From Micromonospora inyonensis (GTDB lineage Bacteria; Actinomycetota; Actinomycetes; Mycobacteriales; Micromonosporaceae), in NCBI RefSeq assembly GCF_900091415.1, contig NZ_FMHU01000001.1, positions 2,852,001 to 2,916,000 on the forward strand: a stretch of 64,000 nucleotides of DNA. The letters are read 5' to 3'. The notes under the pieces were generated by a model. It made no database searches and was not told the origin of the DNA. It saw nothing but the letters and a program-made list of their open reading frames with translations. The translations under genes and the position numbers were made by a program. Shown piece by piece: positions 10,937 to 20,210 of this stretch (positions within the stretch are counted from its first letter, which is position 1; each line of letters starts with the position of its first letter).

Positions 10937-11947
10937 TCAGTCCACCAGGGCGGCGTCGTCCTCGTCGTCGACGGGGGCCGGGCCGAGCGTGCGGCCAAAG
11001 GCGATCATCGCGGTGAGTGCGCCGACGAAGAGCACCCAGATGGCGTTGTCCAGCCGGGAGGTGCCCAGGGTGGTCTGGGCCACCGCGTCCGCCTCGCTGA
11101 GCGCGGCCGCCAGGTCGAGCAGGGAGCGTCCGCCGACCCGGATGACCACCTCGGTGAGCAGCAGCAGCAGACCCGAGCCGGCCCCGGCCACCAGGTACGC
11201 GGGCCACCGTTCGGCCGGTGCGTCCGGGTGCCGCCGCAGCGTCCGGCGGCGGGCCAGACGGAGGTAGCCGAAGGCGACCACCCCGGCCACCAGCCCGGCG
11301 AGCAGGGACTCGGTGCGGGAGACCCACCGGGCCGCGCCGACCATCGCCTCCTGGGTGCCGCCACCGCCGTACAGCTCGAAGAGCGGGTCGCGGACCTGGC
11401 TGAACGCCACCACGAAGACCAGGACGGCGAGGGCGGCGGCGACCACCGCCCCGACCACCCGGGCGGTGCGGGCACCGGCCAGCGCGCCGCCGACCACGGC
11501 CGCCGCGGCGGTGGTGCCGGCGATCACGTTCGTGGTGGCGTTGTCGGCGTAGACAAGGTTGATCGCCACGGCGGTGAGCAGCCCGACGAGCAGGCCCACC
11601 CCGGTGGCGGTGACGAAGCGGAGGGTGGCCCGGTCGACGCCCCGGCGGGCGAGCAGGTTGGTGACCGCCAGCGCGACCCCGCCTCCGGCGACCAGGGCCG
11701 CCGAGATCACCCCGGGCAGCGCGTACGCGGAGAGGCTGACCGCCGTGACGCCGGCCTGTGCGGAGCTGATCGCGGCCCGGGTCGACCAGAGCATCGCGGC
11801 CAGCCAGCCGAGCGCGAGCAGCGCGAGGACGACGGCCGCCGGGGCGGGCCCCGGCCTGCCCGCCGGGGCGGTGGTCTCCCCGGTCGACGGGCCGTCGACC
11901 GGGTGGTCCGGGTCCGCGGCCGTCGAGCTGCCGGACTGCTGGGTCAT
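10937..11947 (-). CDS. Polytopic membrane protein of unknown function
   Basis: A 336-residue protein with about eight hydrophobic segments, starting after a 35-residue polar N-terminus (AAVVLALLALGWLAAMLW is the first). It ends in an acidic cytosolic tail (DDEDDAALVD). Ala/Gly/Val-rich helices alternate with Arg-rich loops, so it is certainly integral to the membrane, but no transporter or enzyme signature is visible. ATG at 11947 was chosen over an upstream open frame because AAGGGA lies just before it and the sequence upstream is not protein-like. Confidence 0.7.
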   Translation of the reverse strand: MTQQSGSSTAADPDHPVDGPSTGETTAPAGRPGPAPAAVVLALLALGWLAAMLWSTRAAISSAQAGVTAVSLSAYALPGVISAALVAGGGVALAVTNLLARRGVDRATLRFVTATGVGLLVGLLTAVAINLVYADNATTNVIAGTTAAAAVVGGALAGARTARVVGAVVAAALAVLVFVVAFSQVRDPLFELYGGGGTQEAMVGAARWVSRTESLLAGLVAGVVAFGYLRLARRRTLRRHPDAPAERWPAYLVAGAGSGLLLLLTEVVIRVGGRSLLDLAAALSEADAVAQTTLGTSRLDNAIWVLFVGALTAMIAFGRTLGPAPVDDEDDAALVD

Positions 11948-12347
11948 CGTCTTCCCTTCGACGCGAACGCGCCAGCTCCCTCCCATCGACGGGCACGGGC
12001 AGGGCCTCCGACGGGCACGGGAAGGTGGCGAGCGGGTCACCGGCTCACCAGGGTACGCGCCCGCCCGACGGGCCGGCCCGGGTGTGACCGGGTGGATGCA
12101 GGGGCCCCCTGTTACCGCTTTTTGTCGAGGAGGGGTCCCCTGCATCCACCCGACCCGGGGCGCGGCTCGCGCGGGTACGACGGGTGTACGGCGGGACGTG
12201 GCTGGCTAGGTGGGTGGGGTCGGGCGTGGGAGAATCGCGGCGGACCCGTCGCCGCGAGCCGGTGAGGCGTCGTGCCCGGTGACCGGCCGTCGGTCGGTGG
12301 CCGCGGGTCCGGTTTCGCCACCGCTGTCGAGATCGCCAGGAGCTGTG
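11948..12347. other. Intergenic region between membrane protein gene and pruA
   Basis: A 400-nt divergent spacer. It holds one full palindromic repeat (12089-12152, listed separately) and the promoter region of pruA. A -10-like GAGAAT is near 12231. No further gene is seen. Confidence 0.6.
12089..12152. repeat. Dispersed palindromic element, copy 1
   Basis: Arms of 22 bp (12089-12110 and 12131-12152, one mismatch) contain GGATGCAGGGGCCCCCT and its complement. They enclose a 20-nt loop, GTTACCGCTTTTTGTCGAGG. The loop's T run is inside the hairpin, so this is not a standard terminator. Related copies are at about 49702-49760, 53647-53710 (opposite orientation) and, as a half, 63189-63211. Confidence 0.8.
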
Positions 12348-13976
12348 ATGGACGCCGTGTTCTCCGTACCCGAGCCACGCAACGAGCCGGTACGCGCCTA
12401 CGAGCCGGGCAGTGCCGACCGGGAGCGGCTCCAGCGGCGCCTCGCCGAGCTGGCCGCCGACCGGCTGGACCTGACCATGACCGTCGCCGGTGAGCAGCGG
12501 ATGGCCGGCGGCGAGCGGATCGACGTGGTGCAGCCGCACCGGCACGCGGACGTGCTGGGGGTCACCGCGCACGCCGACCGGGCCGACGCGCGGGCGGCGG
12601 TCAAGGCCGCCCTGGACGCGGCTCCGATGTGGCGGGCGCTGCCGTTCGAGGAGCGAGCGGCGATCTTCCTGCGGGCGGCGGAGCTGCTCGCCGGCCCCTG
12701 GCGGGACACCCTGAACGCCGCCACCATGCTCGGCCAGTCGAAGACGGTGGTCCAGGCGGAGATCGACTCGGCCTGCGAGTTCGTCGACTTCCTCCGGTTC
12801 AACGTGCACTTCGCGCGGAAGCTGCTGGAGGAGCAGCCGATGTCGTCGCCCGGGGTGTGGAACCGGTTCGACCACCGTCCGCTGGAGGGCTTCGTCTACG
12901 CGATCACCCCGTTCAACTTCACCGCGATCGCCGGCAACCTGCCCTCGGCCCCGGCGCTGCTCGGCAACACAGTGGTCTGGAAGCCCGCGCCGACCCAGCA
13001 GTTCGCGGCGCACTTCACCATGCGCCTGTTCGAGGCGGCCGGCCTGCCGCCCGGTGTGATCAACATGGTCACCGGCCGGGGCGAGGAGGTCTCCGAGGTG
13101 GTCCTCGCCGACCCCGACCTGGCCGGCATCCACTTCACCGGGTCGACCAAGGTGTTCCAGCACCTCTGGCGGACCGTCGGGGAGAACATCGCCCGGTACC
13201 GGGGCTACCCCCGGCTGGTCGGGGAGACCGGCGGCAAGGACTTCGTGGTGGCGCACACCAGCGCCGACGTGGACGCGCTGCACACCGCGCTGATCCGGGG
13301 CGCCTACGAATACCAGGGACAGAAGTGCTCGGCGGCGTCGCGGGCGTACGTGCCGCGTTCCATCTGGGAGGGCGGCCTGCGGGACCGACTGGCCGCCACC
13401 GCCGACTCGCTGACCTACGGCGACGTGACCGACTTGTCGAACTTCGGTGGCGCGGTGATCGACTCGAAGGCGTTCGACCGGCACACCGCCGCGCTGGGGC
13501 TGATCTCCTCTGACGACAGTTGCCGGGTGCTGGCCGGCGGCACCGCCGACGACTCGGTGGGCTGGTTCGTCCGGCCGACCCTGTTCGAGTGCACCGACGG
13601 CACGCACGAGACGTTCACCACTGAGTACTTCGGCCCGATCCTCGGTGTGCACGTCTTCGACGACGCCCGCTTCGAGGACGTGGTCGCCCAGGCGGAGTCG
13701 GTGGCCCCGTACGCGCTGACCGGGTCGATCTTCGCGACCGACCGCCGGGTGGTGGAGGCGGTCGCGGAGCGGATGCGGTACGCGGCCGGCAACTTCTACG
13801 TCAACGACAAGCCGACCGGTGCGGTGGTCGGGCAGCAGCCGTTCGGGGGCGCGCGGGCCAGCGGCACCAACGACAAGGCCGGCTCCTGGCACAACCTGGT
13901 CCGGTGGATGTCGCCGCGCACCATCAAGGAGACCTTCGTCCCACCGACGGACCACACCTACCCGCACATGGGCTGA
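12348..13976 (+). CDS. pruA: L-glutamate gamma-semialdehyde dehydrogenase (P5C dehydrogenase)
   Basis: A 542-residue aldehyde dehydrogenase that oxidises glutamate semialdehyde / pyrroline-5-carboxylate to glutamate with NAD+, the second step of proline breakdown. The fold and motifs are complete: the NAD-binding region (ITPFNFTAIAGNLPSAPALLGNTVVWKPA), the GSTKVF turn, the catalytic glutamate in LVGETGGKDF, and the nucleophile in YQGQKCSAASRAYVP. ATG at 12348 follows AGGAG at 12338-12342. No proline dehydrogenase gene (putA/prodh) is adjacent. Confidence 0.95.
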   Translation: MDAVFSVPEPRNEPVRAYEPGSADRERLQRRLAELAADRLDLTMTVAGEQRMAGGERIDVVQPHRHADVLGVTAHADRADARAAVKAALDAAPMWRALPFEERAAIFLRAAELLAGPWRDTLNAATMLGQSKTVVQAEIDSACEFVDFLRFNVHFARKLLEEQPMSSPGVWNRFDHRPLEGFVYAITPFNFTAIAGNLPSAPALLGNTVVWKPAPTQQFAAHFTMRLFEAAGLPPGVINMVTGRGEEVSEVVLADPDLAGIHFTGSTKVFQHLWRTVGENIARYRGYPRLVGETGGKDFVVAHTSADVDALHTALIRGAYEYQGQKCSAASRAYVPRSIWEGGLRDRLAATADSLTYGDVTDLSNFGGAVIDSKAFDRHTAALGLISSDDSCRVLAGGTADDSVGWFVRPTLFECTDGTHETFTTEYFGPILGVHVFDDARFEDVVAQAESVAPYALTGSIFATDRRVVEAVAERMRYAAGNFYVNDKPTGAVVGQQPFGGARASGTNDKAGSWHNLVRWMSPRTIKETFVPPTDHTYPHMG

Positions 13977-14289
13977 GGCTGTCCGGGCGCAGCGCGTCCG
14001 GCTGGTGTCGTCCCGACGGGCCCCATTCCGCCGTCCTCCGGTGGGGTGGGGCCCTCGGCGTGCACCACTGATGACCCGCCCGGGTGGAATCTGGGCCAAA
14101 GCGGACAGGGGATCGGGCGTTTCCTGTACCCTGCGTAACCAGATGATCATATACGTAGGCATCCTCCAGGCGCCCGAACGCATCGATCATCCTCTATGGA
14201 CTGTCGCTCTCCGACAGTGCACATAGGAAGTGACAGGCCGTGCTGATTGCGCCAAATCCTAGACGCCGGGGCAGCAAAGTGGCAGCGTA
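13977..14289. other. Intergenic region with AT-rich promoter and hairpin before PadR gene
   Basis: The last 170 nt are unusually AT-rich for this genome (CAGATGATCATATACGTAGG near 14140). They contain the palindrome ATGATCAT and a 7-bp hairpin, ACTGTCG / CGACAGT (14200-14206 and 14212-14218). These look like the promoter and a possible operator of the PadR gene. Confidence 0.45.
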
Positions 14290-14814
14290 ATGGGCATGGC
14301 GGATTCCGGAATCAACCCCACAGCGGCGGCCCTGCTCGGGCTGCTCCACGAGGGTCCCATGACAGGCGGTCAACTGATGGCCGCCGCCGAGCGCCGGCTG
14401 GCGCCCTACTGGTCGATGACCCGCAGTCAGGTCTACCGAGAGTTGCCGGTACTGGCCGAGCGCGGACTCGTGCGGATGGGCAAGCCCGGTCCACGGTCCA
14501 GTCAGCCGTACGCGATCACCCCGTCCGGTAAGCGGACGTTCTCCCGCTGGCTGGCGGAAGGGCCGGGCAAGGACACCATCCGCAACCCGGTCGCGCTGCG
14601 GATCGCCTTCGGCGAGCTGCACTCGGCCACCCAGTTGCGCAACCTCTACACCTCGGCGAACGAGTACCACACCGAAGCCCTGGCGCACGTCCGTGAGCAG
14701 GTGCGCAACGCCAAGAAGGATGGTGCCGCCTTCGACGCGAGCGCCCTGGAGTTCGCGGTCGCCTACCACAAGGCCGCGCTGACCTGGCTGAAGAACGCTC
14801 CGGTCCCCGGCTGA
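14290..14814 (+). CDS. PadR-family transcriptional regulator
   Basis: A 174-residue regulator. Residues 8-80 form the PadR winged helix ([49 protein letters not shown]). The C-terminal helices ([25 protein letters not shown]) are the dimerisation part. PadR proteins repress nearby genes in response to small molecules, but the ligand and targets are unknown here. The start is uncertain between ATG 14290 and ATG 14296 because the ribosome site is weak. The AT-rich upstream DNA with inverted repeats may be an autoregulatory site. Confidence 0.85.
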   Translation: MGMADSGINPTAAALLGLLHEGPMTGGQLMAAAERRLAPYWSMTRSQVYRELPVLAERGLVRMGKPGPRSSQPYAITPSGKRTFSRWLAEGPGKDTIRNPVALRIAFGELHSATQLRNLYTSANEYHTEALAHVREQVRNAKKDGAAFDASALEFAVAYHKAALTWLKNAPVPG

Positions 14815-14987
14815 GCGCCGATCCGCCGCCGGGTCCGCCTGCGGACCGTGGAGCCGTACCAGCCCGCCCACCCGTACGACACCACCAGGACCGGAGGACC
14901 GGGGGCCGGCGACGCCCGCCGTGCCCCCTCGCCGGGTGCAATCCACTCCGACCGCGGGGCTCGCCGGCCGCCGGCCGCTCCCGCCGG

Positions 14988-14993
14988 TACGCT
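14988..14993 (+). promoter_or_regulatory. -10 box for a probable leaderless prfB transcript
   Basis: TACGCT lies 8 nt before the prfB GTG start and no ribosome site is visible between them. This is the geometry of actinobacterial leaderless genes. Confidence 0.45.
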
Positions 14994-15001
14994 TGGCTGT
15001 C

Positions 15002-16123
15002 GTGACCGCTGCCGATTACGCCGAACAGCTCAAGGAACTCGACGCCACCCTGCGCAACATCGAGGCCGTGCTCAACCTCGACCGGCTGCGTGAGGACAAG
15101 GCCCGGCTCGAGCAGGAGGCCTCCGCGCCGGACCTGTGGGACGACCAGGCCCGAGCCCAGCAGGTGACCTCGCAGCTGTCGTACGTCAACGGCGAGATCA
15201 GCAAGCTGGGCAGCCTCCGGTCCCGGCTCGACGACGCCCGTGTCCTGCTGGAGCTGGCCGAGGCCGAATCGGACTCCGGGGTGCTCACCGAGGTGGAGAG
15301 CGAGATCGCCGGGCTCGGCAAGGCCATCCAGGAGATGGAGGTGCGCACCCTGCTCTCCGGGGAGTACGACTCCCGGGAGGCGCTGGTGGCGATCCGGGCG
15401 GGAGCCGGCGGCGTGGACGCGGCCGACTTCGCCGAGATGCTTCTGCGGATGTACCTGCGCTGGGCGGAGCGGCACGGCTACCCGACCGAAGTCTACGAGA
15501 CCTCGTACGCCGAGGAGGCCGGGCTGAAGTCGGCCACCTTCGCGGTGAAGGTCCCGTACGCGTACGGGACCCTCAGCGTGGAGTCCGGCACACACCGGTT
15601 GGTCCGGATCAGCCCCTTCGACAACCAGGGCCGGCGGCAGACCAGCTTCGCCGGTGTGGAGGTGCTGCCGGTCACCGAGCAGACCGACCACATCGACATC
15701 CCCGAGAACGAGATGCGGATCGACGTCTACCGGTCGTCCGGGCCGGGTGGGCAGAGCGTCAACACGACCGACTCGGCGGTGCGGATCACCCACATCCCGA
15801 CCGGGATCGTGGTCACCTGCCAGAACGAGAAGTCCCAGCTCCAGAACAAGGCGTCCGCGATGCGGGTGCTCCAGGCCCGGCTGCTGGAGCGCAAGCGCCA
15901 GGAGGAGCAGGCCCGGCTGGAGGGGCTCAAGACCGACGCCGCCGGCTCGTGGGGCGACCAGATGCGGTCGTACGTCCTGCACCCCTATCAGATGGTGAAG
16001 GATCTGCGTACCGAGCACGAGACGGGCAACCCGACCTCGGTCTTCGACGGCGAACTGGACGCCTTCATCGAGGCGGGGATCCGCTGGCGGAAGCAGCGAC
16101 AGCTCGCCGATGACCGAGCGTGA
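15002..16123 (+). CDS. prfB: Peptide chain release factor 2
   Basis: A 373-residue class I release factor that recognises UGA and UAA. The stop-codon-reading tripeptide SPF is at residues 204-206 and the peptidyl-tRNA hydrolysis motif GGQ at 249-251. GTG at 15002 is the start where homology begins ([17 protein letters not shown]). The frame is continuous, so the programmed +1 frameshift known in many bacteria is absent, as expected in actinomycetes. ftsE follows, the common actinobacterial order. Confidence 0.95.
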   Translation: MTAADYAEQLKELDATLRNIEAVLNLDRLREDKARLEQEASAPDLWDDQARAQQVTSQLSYVNGEISKLGSLRSRLDDARVLLELAEAESDSGVLTEVESEIAGLGKAIQEMEVRTLLSGEYDSREALVAIRAGAGGVDAADFAEMLLRMYLRWAERHGYPTEVYETSYAEEAGLKSATFAVKVPYAYGTLSVESGTHRLVRISPFDNQGRRQTSFAGVEVLPVTEQTDHIDIPENEMRIDVYRSSGPGGQSVNTTDSAVRITHIPTGIVVTCQNEKSQLQNKASAMRVLQARLLERKRQEEQARLEGLKTDAAGSWGDQMRSYVLHPYQMVKDLRTEHETGNPTSVFDGELDAFIEAGIRWRKQRQLADDRA

Positions 16124-16191
16124 TCGAACCGGGGCGGAGCGCGTTGATCGTTTGTCGCGTAACCTACTAAATCGATGACTTCACACGCATC

Positions 16192-16216
16192 GGCGGGGCG
16201 TGGGGGACGCCCCGCC
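16192..16216 (+). terminator. Hairpin terminator after prfB
   Basis: A perfect 10-bp stem (GGCGGGGCGT / ACGCCCCGCC) with a GGGGG loop lies about 70 nt after prfB and just before the ftsE promoter. There is no U tract. Confidence 0.6.
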
Positions 16217-16228
16217 GGTCACACGGCG

Positions 16229-16234
16229 TAGACT
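16229..16234 (+). promoter_or_regulatory. -10 box for a probable leaderless ftsE transcript
   Basis: TAGACT lies 8 nt before the ftsE GTG with no ribosome site in between, the same geometry as at prfB. Confidence 0.45.
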
Positions 16235-16242
16235 CCCTCTCC

Positions 16243-16923
16243 GTGATTCAGCTTGAGCAAGTGACGAAGACGTACCCGAAGGCGTCCCGCCCGTCGCTCG
16301 ACAACGTGTCGGTCTCGATCGAGAAGGGCGAGTTCGTCTTCTTCATCGGCCCTTCCGGCTCCGGCAAGTCCACCATCATCAAGCTCCTGCTGCACGAGGT
16401 CACCCCGAACAAGGGGCGGGTCATCGTGAACAGCAAGGACGTCACGTCGATGCGCTCCTGGAAGCGTCCGCAGTTCCGGCGCTCCATCGGCTGCGTGTTC
16501 CAGGACTTCCGGCTGCTGCCCAACCGCACCGCGTACGAGAACGTCGCGTTCGCCCTCGAGGTGATCGGCAAGACCAAGGCGGTCGCCCGCCGGGTGGTGC
16601 CCGAGGTGCTGGAGCTGGTCGGCCTCGGCGGCAAGGAGCACCGGTACCCGCACGAGCTCTCCGGTGGTGAGCAGCAGCGGGTCGCGGTGGCCCGGGCGTT
16701 CGTGAACCGGCCGTTGATCCTGCTGGCGGACGAGCCGACCGGAAACCTCGACCCGGACACCTCCATCGAGATCATGCGCCTGCTGGACCGGATCAACCGC
16801 ACCGGCACAACGGTCGTGATGGTCACGCACGACTCCAACATCGTCAACCAGATGCGCCGCCGGGTCGTCGAGATCGAGAGCGGGCGCATCGTGCGGGACC
16901 AGGCCCGCGGCGTCTACGGCTGA
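16243..16923 (+). CDS. ftsE: Cell division ATP-binding protein FtsE
   Basis: A 226-residue ABC ATPase that works with membrane partner FtsX to activate peptidoglycan hydrolases at the division site. Walker A (GPSGSGKST), the signature ([15 protein letters not shown]), Walker B ([12 protein letters not shown]) and the H-loop (VMVTHD) are all present. The GTG start comes directly after a -10 box, so the mRNA is probably leaderless. ftsX follows after 109 nt with its own good ribosome site. Confidence 0.96.
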   Translation: MIQLEQVTKTYPKASRPSLDNVSVSIEKGEFVFFIGPSGSGKSTIIKLLLHEVTPNKGRVIVNSKDVTSMRSWKRPQFRRSIGCVFQDFRLLPNRTAYENVAFALEVIGKTKAVARRVVPEVLELVGLGGKEHRYPHELSGGEQQRVAVARAFVNRPLILLADEPTGNLDPDTSIEIMRLLDRINRTGTTVVMVTHDSNIVNQMRRRVVEIESGRIVRDQARGVYG

Positions 16924-17032
16924 GCCGACGGCCCGCCGCCCCCAGGCGGGCCCGCGGCTCGCCGCTCCCCGAACGGGGCCCTGCGGCCCGATCTGACGAC
17001 GAACACTTGCCGGAGACCCGGAGGAATACCCG

Positions 17033-17908
17033 ATGCGCGTTAAATACGTCCTGTCCGAGGTGCTGGTCGGACTGTGGCGCAACGTGACCATGACGATCGC
17101 CATGATCATCACGATGGCGGTGTCCCTGACCATGCTCGGTGCCAGCGGTCTGATGTACCGCCAGGTCTCCGACATGAAGGAGCTCTACTACGAGAACATC
17201 GAGGTGTCGATCTTCCTCAAGACCGACGTGCCGGCCGAGCAACGGGACGCGCTCCGCGCCAAGTTGGACGGCGACCCGCTGGTCGAGGAGGTCGTCTACG
17301 TCAACAAGGACGAGGCGTACCAGCGCTTCCAACAGATGTTCCGGGACGCTCCGGACCTGGTCGGAGCCGTCCAGGCGGACGTGCTGCCCGAGTCGTTCCG
17401 GCTCAAGCTGACCAACCCGCAGGAGTACCGGTCGATCTACGAGCAGTACAAGGACGACGCGGCGGTGGACGAGATCGTCGACCAGAGCGCGCTGCTCGAC
17501 AAGATCTTCAACATCCTGACCGCGATCCAGAACATCGCGCTCGCCGCGGCCGCCGTGATGGCCATCGCGGCCCTCCTCCTGGTGGCCAACACCATCCAGG
17601 TCGCCGCGTACAGCAAGCGGCGTGAGGTCGCGGTCATGAAGCTGGTCGGCGCCTCCAACTGGTTCATCCAGGCACCGTTCGTGCTGGAGGCCGTGGTCGC
17701 CGGTCTGATCGGTTCACTGCTCGGCCTGCTCGCCCTGATCGGCGCGAAACAGTTCCTCTTCGACGGGTCGTTGCAGTCCCTCCAGGGTCTGCTCTCCCCG
17801 ATCAGCTGGGGCGACATCCTGATCATGTTCCCGCTGATGGCGGGCGTGGGTGGCTTCGTCAGCGCGATCACCGCCTGGGTCACGCTCCGCTTCTACCTGC
17901 GGGGCTAG
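17033..17908 (+). CDS. ftsX: Cell division protein FtsX
   Basis: A 291-residue membrane protein with a short cytosolic N-terminus, one TM helix (about residues 20-43), a large extracellular loop (about 45-165) and three C-terminal TM helices. This is the four-TM FtsX layout. The loop probably contacts a cell-wall hydrolase partner. The ATG at 17033 follows GGAGGA. A strong terminator hairpin sits 30 nt after the stop and ends the ftsEX unit. Confidence 0.95.
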   Translation: MRVKYVLSEVLVGLWRNVTMTIAMIITMAVSLTMLGASGLMYRQVSDMKELYYENIEVSIFLKTDVPAEQRDALRAKLDGDPLVEEVVYVNKDEAYQRFQQMFRDAPDLVGAVQADVLPESFRLKLTNPQEYRSIYEQYKDDAAVDEIVDQSALLDKIFNILTAIQNIALAAAAVMAIAALLLVANTIQVAAYSKRREVAVMKLVGASNWFIQAPFVLEAVVAGLIGSLLGLLALIGAKQFLFDGSLQSLQGLLSPISWGDILIMFPLMAGVGGFVSAITAWVTLRFYLRG

Positions 17909-17937
17909 TCACTCCTACGGGTCGTCTCCGGGTGAGG

Positions 17938-17979
17938 AGAGCCCCCCGGCACCGGGAACAAATGGTGCCGGGGGGCTCT
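17938..17979 (+). terminator. Strong intrinsic terminator after ftsX
   Basis: A perfect 16-bp stem (17938-17953 and 17964-17979, AGAGCCCCCCGGCACC and complement) has a 10-nt loop and is followed by TTCCGTT. It is the clearest intrinsic terminator in the window. Confidence 0.85.
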
Positions 17980-18040
17980 TTCCGTTCAGGTAGCATGGGC
18001 GGGCTGTCCGCCGAGTCGATCACGGAAGGGGTGTGGGCCG

Positions 18041-18520
18041 ATGCCACGGGAGAAGGGGCGGAAGGTCGTCGCCTCCAACCGCCGGGCGCGGCACGACTAC
18101 AGCATCCTCGACACGTACGAGGCGGGCATGGCGCTGACCGGCACGGAGGTGAAGTCGCTGCGCGCGGGTCGGGCCTCCCTGGTGGACGCGTTCGCCCAGG
18201 AGCGCGACGGCGAGCTGTTCCTGCACGGCATGCACATCCCGGAGTACGTCCAGGGCACGTGGACCAACCACGAACCCCGGCGGACCCGGAAGCTGCTGCT
18301 GAAGCGCCTGGAGATCGACCGGCTGATCGGCAAGAGCCGGGAGGGCGGGTTGACCATGGTGCCGTTGCAGGTCTACTTCTCCGACGGCTGGGCCAAGGTC
18401 GAGATCGGGCTCGCCAAGGGCAAGAAGGCGTACGACAAGCGCCAGGACCTGGCCAAGCGGGACGCCGATCGCGAGATCAACCGGGCGCTGGGCCGGCGGG
18501 GCAAGGGGATGGCCGAGTGA
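18041..18520 (+). CDS. smpB: SsrA-binding protein SmpB
   Basis: A 159-residue RNA-binding protein that delivers tmRNA to stalled ribosomes. The conserved core is clear: [31 protein letters not shown], then [17 protein letters not shown] and a basic C-terminal tail rich in Lys/Arg ([24 protein letters not shown]). It is placed just upstream of ssrA, its RNA partner. ATG 18041 is preceded by GGAAGGGGTG. A -10-like TAGCAT is near 17991. Confidence 0.96.
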   Translation: MPREKGRKVVASNRRARHDYSILDTYEAGMALTGTEVKSLRAGRASLVDAFAQERDGELFLHGMHIPEYVQGTWTNHEPRRTRKLLLKRLEIDRLIGKSREGGLTMVPLQVYFSDGWAKVEIGLAKGKKAYDKRQDLAKRDADREINRALGRRGKGMAE

Positions 18521-18626
18521 TTTCGTCCCATATGTCCGTCTAGCGACGTGCGGGCGGGGCTCGGGATGAAACCCGTTGCGCGAGGCGTTAGGCTTGGTGG
18601 AGCTGCCGACAGGGGCAGCCACTCGA

Positions 18627-19002
18627 GGGGGTGACAGGTTTCGACTTCGTGCGTGGCGTCAGGGGAAGCGAGCCGAGGAAGCCGACGTCGTCTCGTGAAT
18701 CGGTCGTCGGAAAACAATAAGCGCCAAGAACAATCGCGCTGACTTCGCTCTCGCCGCCTGAGGCGAGTAGCAAGTCTGTCGGCCTGGGAGCGCCTTCGAC
18801 CCAGTTAGCCGGCATCAGCTAGGAGGCTGGCCAACCGGACCCGGTCGCGGGGTCCGTGCGGCGAGATCAATCAGCGACTGGGCCCGTCACACCGACTCGC
18901 TCGCGTGATCGGTGGGGCCGAGTAGAGGCACAGCGAGCTGCGCTCGGAGAAGCCCTGACAAGGCGGCGAAGGACCCGGGTTCGATTCCCGGCACCTCCAC
19001 CA
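18627..19002 (+). ncRNA. ssrA: Transfer-messenger RNA (tmRNA)
   Basis: The 5' end GGGGGTGACAGGTTTCGACT pairs with the 3' acceptor strand CACCTCC, followed by A and an encoded CCA (19000-19002). The TPsiC arm GGTTCGATTCCCGG is present at the 3' end. The tag frame starts at GCC 18723 and ends at TGA 18759-18761, giving AKNNRADFALAA; the ALAA ending is the usual protease signal. The RNA rescues stalled ribosomes with SmpB, which is encoded directly upstream. Confidence 0.95.
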
Positions 19003-19004
19003 CC

Positions 19005-19039
19005 ATGCGCCCCGGTCCCACCAACGGACCGGGGCGCAT
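19005..19039 (+). terminator. Terminator hairpin after ssrA
   Basis: A perfect 14-bp stem (ATGCGCCCCGGTCC and its complement) with a 7-nt loop starts 2 nt after the tmRNA 3' CCA. Confidence 0.8.
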
Positions 19040-19056
19040 CGTCGTTCCCGGGGGAA

Positions 19057-19102
19057 CCAGGGCACGTCGCGGCGGCGGGATCCGGGCCAGGGCACGTCGC
19101 GG
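19057..19102 (+). repeat. 16-bp direct repeat with 30-bp period
   Basis: CCAGGGCACGTCGCGG occurs at 19057-19072 and again at 19087-19102. It lies in the 5' region of the lipoprotein gene that follows. It could be an operator or a local duplication. Confidence 0.45.
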
Positions 19103-19143
19103 TCGGCGGGAACCGGGGACGCCCCGGCCCACGTCGAACCGGC

Positions 19144-20088
19144 ATGCGTCGACGAGTGACTCTGCTGCTGGGCCTGCCGATCCTGCTGGCCCTGACCGCC
19201 GCCTGCGCGGAGAACGGGAACCGGACCACCACGGTGGGTGATCCGAGCGAGCGGTGGGGGTCGTTTCACCGGCGGGCCGCCGAGGTCGCCGAGGCGTGGC
19301 AGCCCGGCCCGGCCTGGAAGACCGGCTACGTTCCCCTGGAGGCCCCTACCGTCCTCACCGGGGATCCGAAGTTCTCCGACGAGACCAAGCTGGCCTTCCA
19401 GGCCGGCTGGTACCGGGAGCAGGTCGCCATCCCGCCGACCCGTGTGGGCGGCGGCGTCGTGCGCTTCCCGGACGGCACGCTCGACGTGCCGCTGGTCAGT
19501 GCCGCCGAGGCGTACCGGCAGTTGGACCTGGGAGACCCGCCGCCGTGCGAGGGTCGGCCGAAGGTCCCCGGGCCGACGGTGGAGCCGGGCCCGGACGGAC
19601 CGGTCGCGACCACCCCGGTGACGGCGGCCTGCACGCCGCTGACCGTCACCGGCCTCAAGCTCGGCACCGTGGAGTTGCGGACCAGCCGGGGCGAGGCCAC
19701 CGTGCCCGCCTGGCTGTTCACCGTCGAGGAACTCGCCGTGCCGGTCGCCCAGGTGGCCGTGGCGCCCAGCGCGGTCTCCGCCGTGCCGGATGCCGGCCCG
19801 TCCTGGCAGCCGGCTCCCGAGGTGGCCGCCGCCCAGAACGTCGTCTCGATCGAGGGCGCCGAACTGACCTGGCGGGTCGGGGTGGGTGCCTGTGACACCG
19901 GGGTCCAGCCGCTGGTGGCCGAGTTCGACGACGTGGTGGTGGTCGGCGCCGGGGTGGTCCGGGGCACCGGCGTGTGCACGGACCAGTTGAAGCTGGAGCC
20001 GGTCAGCGCGACGCTCAAGGCGCCGCTCGGCGCCCGTACGGTGCTGGACGTGGTGACCGGATCGCCGGTGTCCATGCTCGGCGGGTGA
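19144..20088 (+). CDS. Secreted lipoprotein of unknown function
   Basis: A 314-residue exported protein with a signal peptide and lipobox LTAAC; Cys21 is the likely lipidation site. The mature part has a Pro-rich stretch and several cysteines, with repeated beta-strand-like segments (VTGLKLGTVELRTSRGEATVPAWLFTVEE). No enzyme motif is recognised. ATG 19144 was chosen because the signal peptide begins there; the longer open frame upstream overlaps tmRNA and is not protein-like. It converges on the MTA phosphorylase gene. Confidence 0.75.
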   Translation: MRRRVTLLLGLPILLALTAACAENGNRTTTVGDPSERWGSFHRRAAEVAEAWQPGPAWKTGYVPLEAPTVLTGDPKFSDETKLAFQAGWYREQVAIPPTRVGGGVVRFPDGTLDVPLVSAAEAYRQLDLGDPPPCEGRPKVPGPTVEPGPDGPVATTPVTAACTPLTVTGLKLGTVELRTSRGEATVPAWLFTVEELAVPVAQVAVAPSAVSAVPDAGPSWQPAPEVAAAQNVVSIEGAELTWRVGVGACDTGVQPLVAEFDDVVVVGAGVVRGTGVCTDQLKLEPVSATLKAPLGARTVLDVVTGSPVSMLGG

Positions 20089-20167
20089 CGCGCCTGCCCC
20101 GGCAGGTCGTGGACGGCGACCGGGAAGCCGGTGGCGTCGTCCGGGCACGACGGTCGGGATCGACCCG

Positions 20168-20198
20168 CCGAGGGGGCGTCCGCCGACGACCCCCTCGG
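20168..20198. terminator. Bidirectional hairpin between convergent genes
   Basis: A 9-bp perfect stem (CCGAGGGGG at 20168-20176, CCCCCTCGG at 20190-20198) lies between the ends of the lipoprotein and MTA phosphorylase genes. Confidence 0.6.
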
Positions 20199-20210
20199 GG
20201 CGACCCGAGC

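Noticed and set aside
12045-14183. A 712-codon minus-strand frame opposite pruA
   Set aside because: It is a shadow of pruA in the complementary strand and runs through the palindromic repeat.
15002-16123. Programmed frameshift in prfB
   Set aside because: The reading frame from GTG 15002 to the stop is continuous and has no early in-frame UGA.
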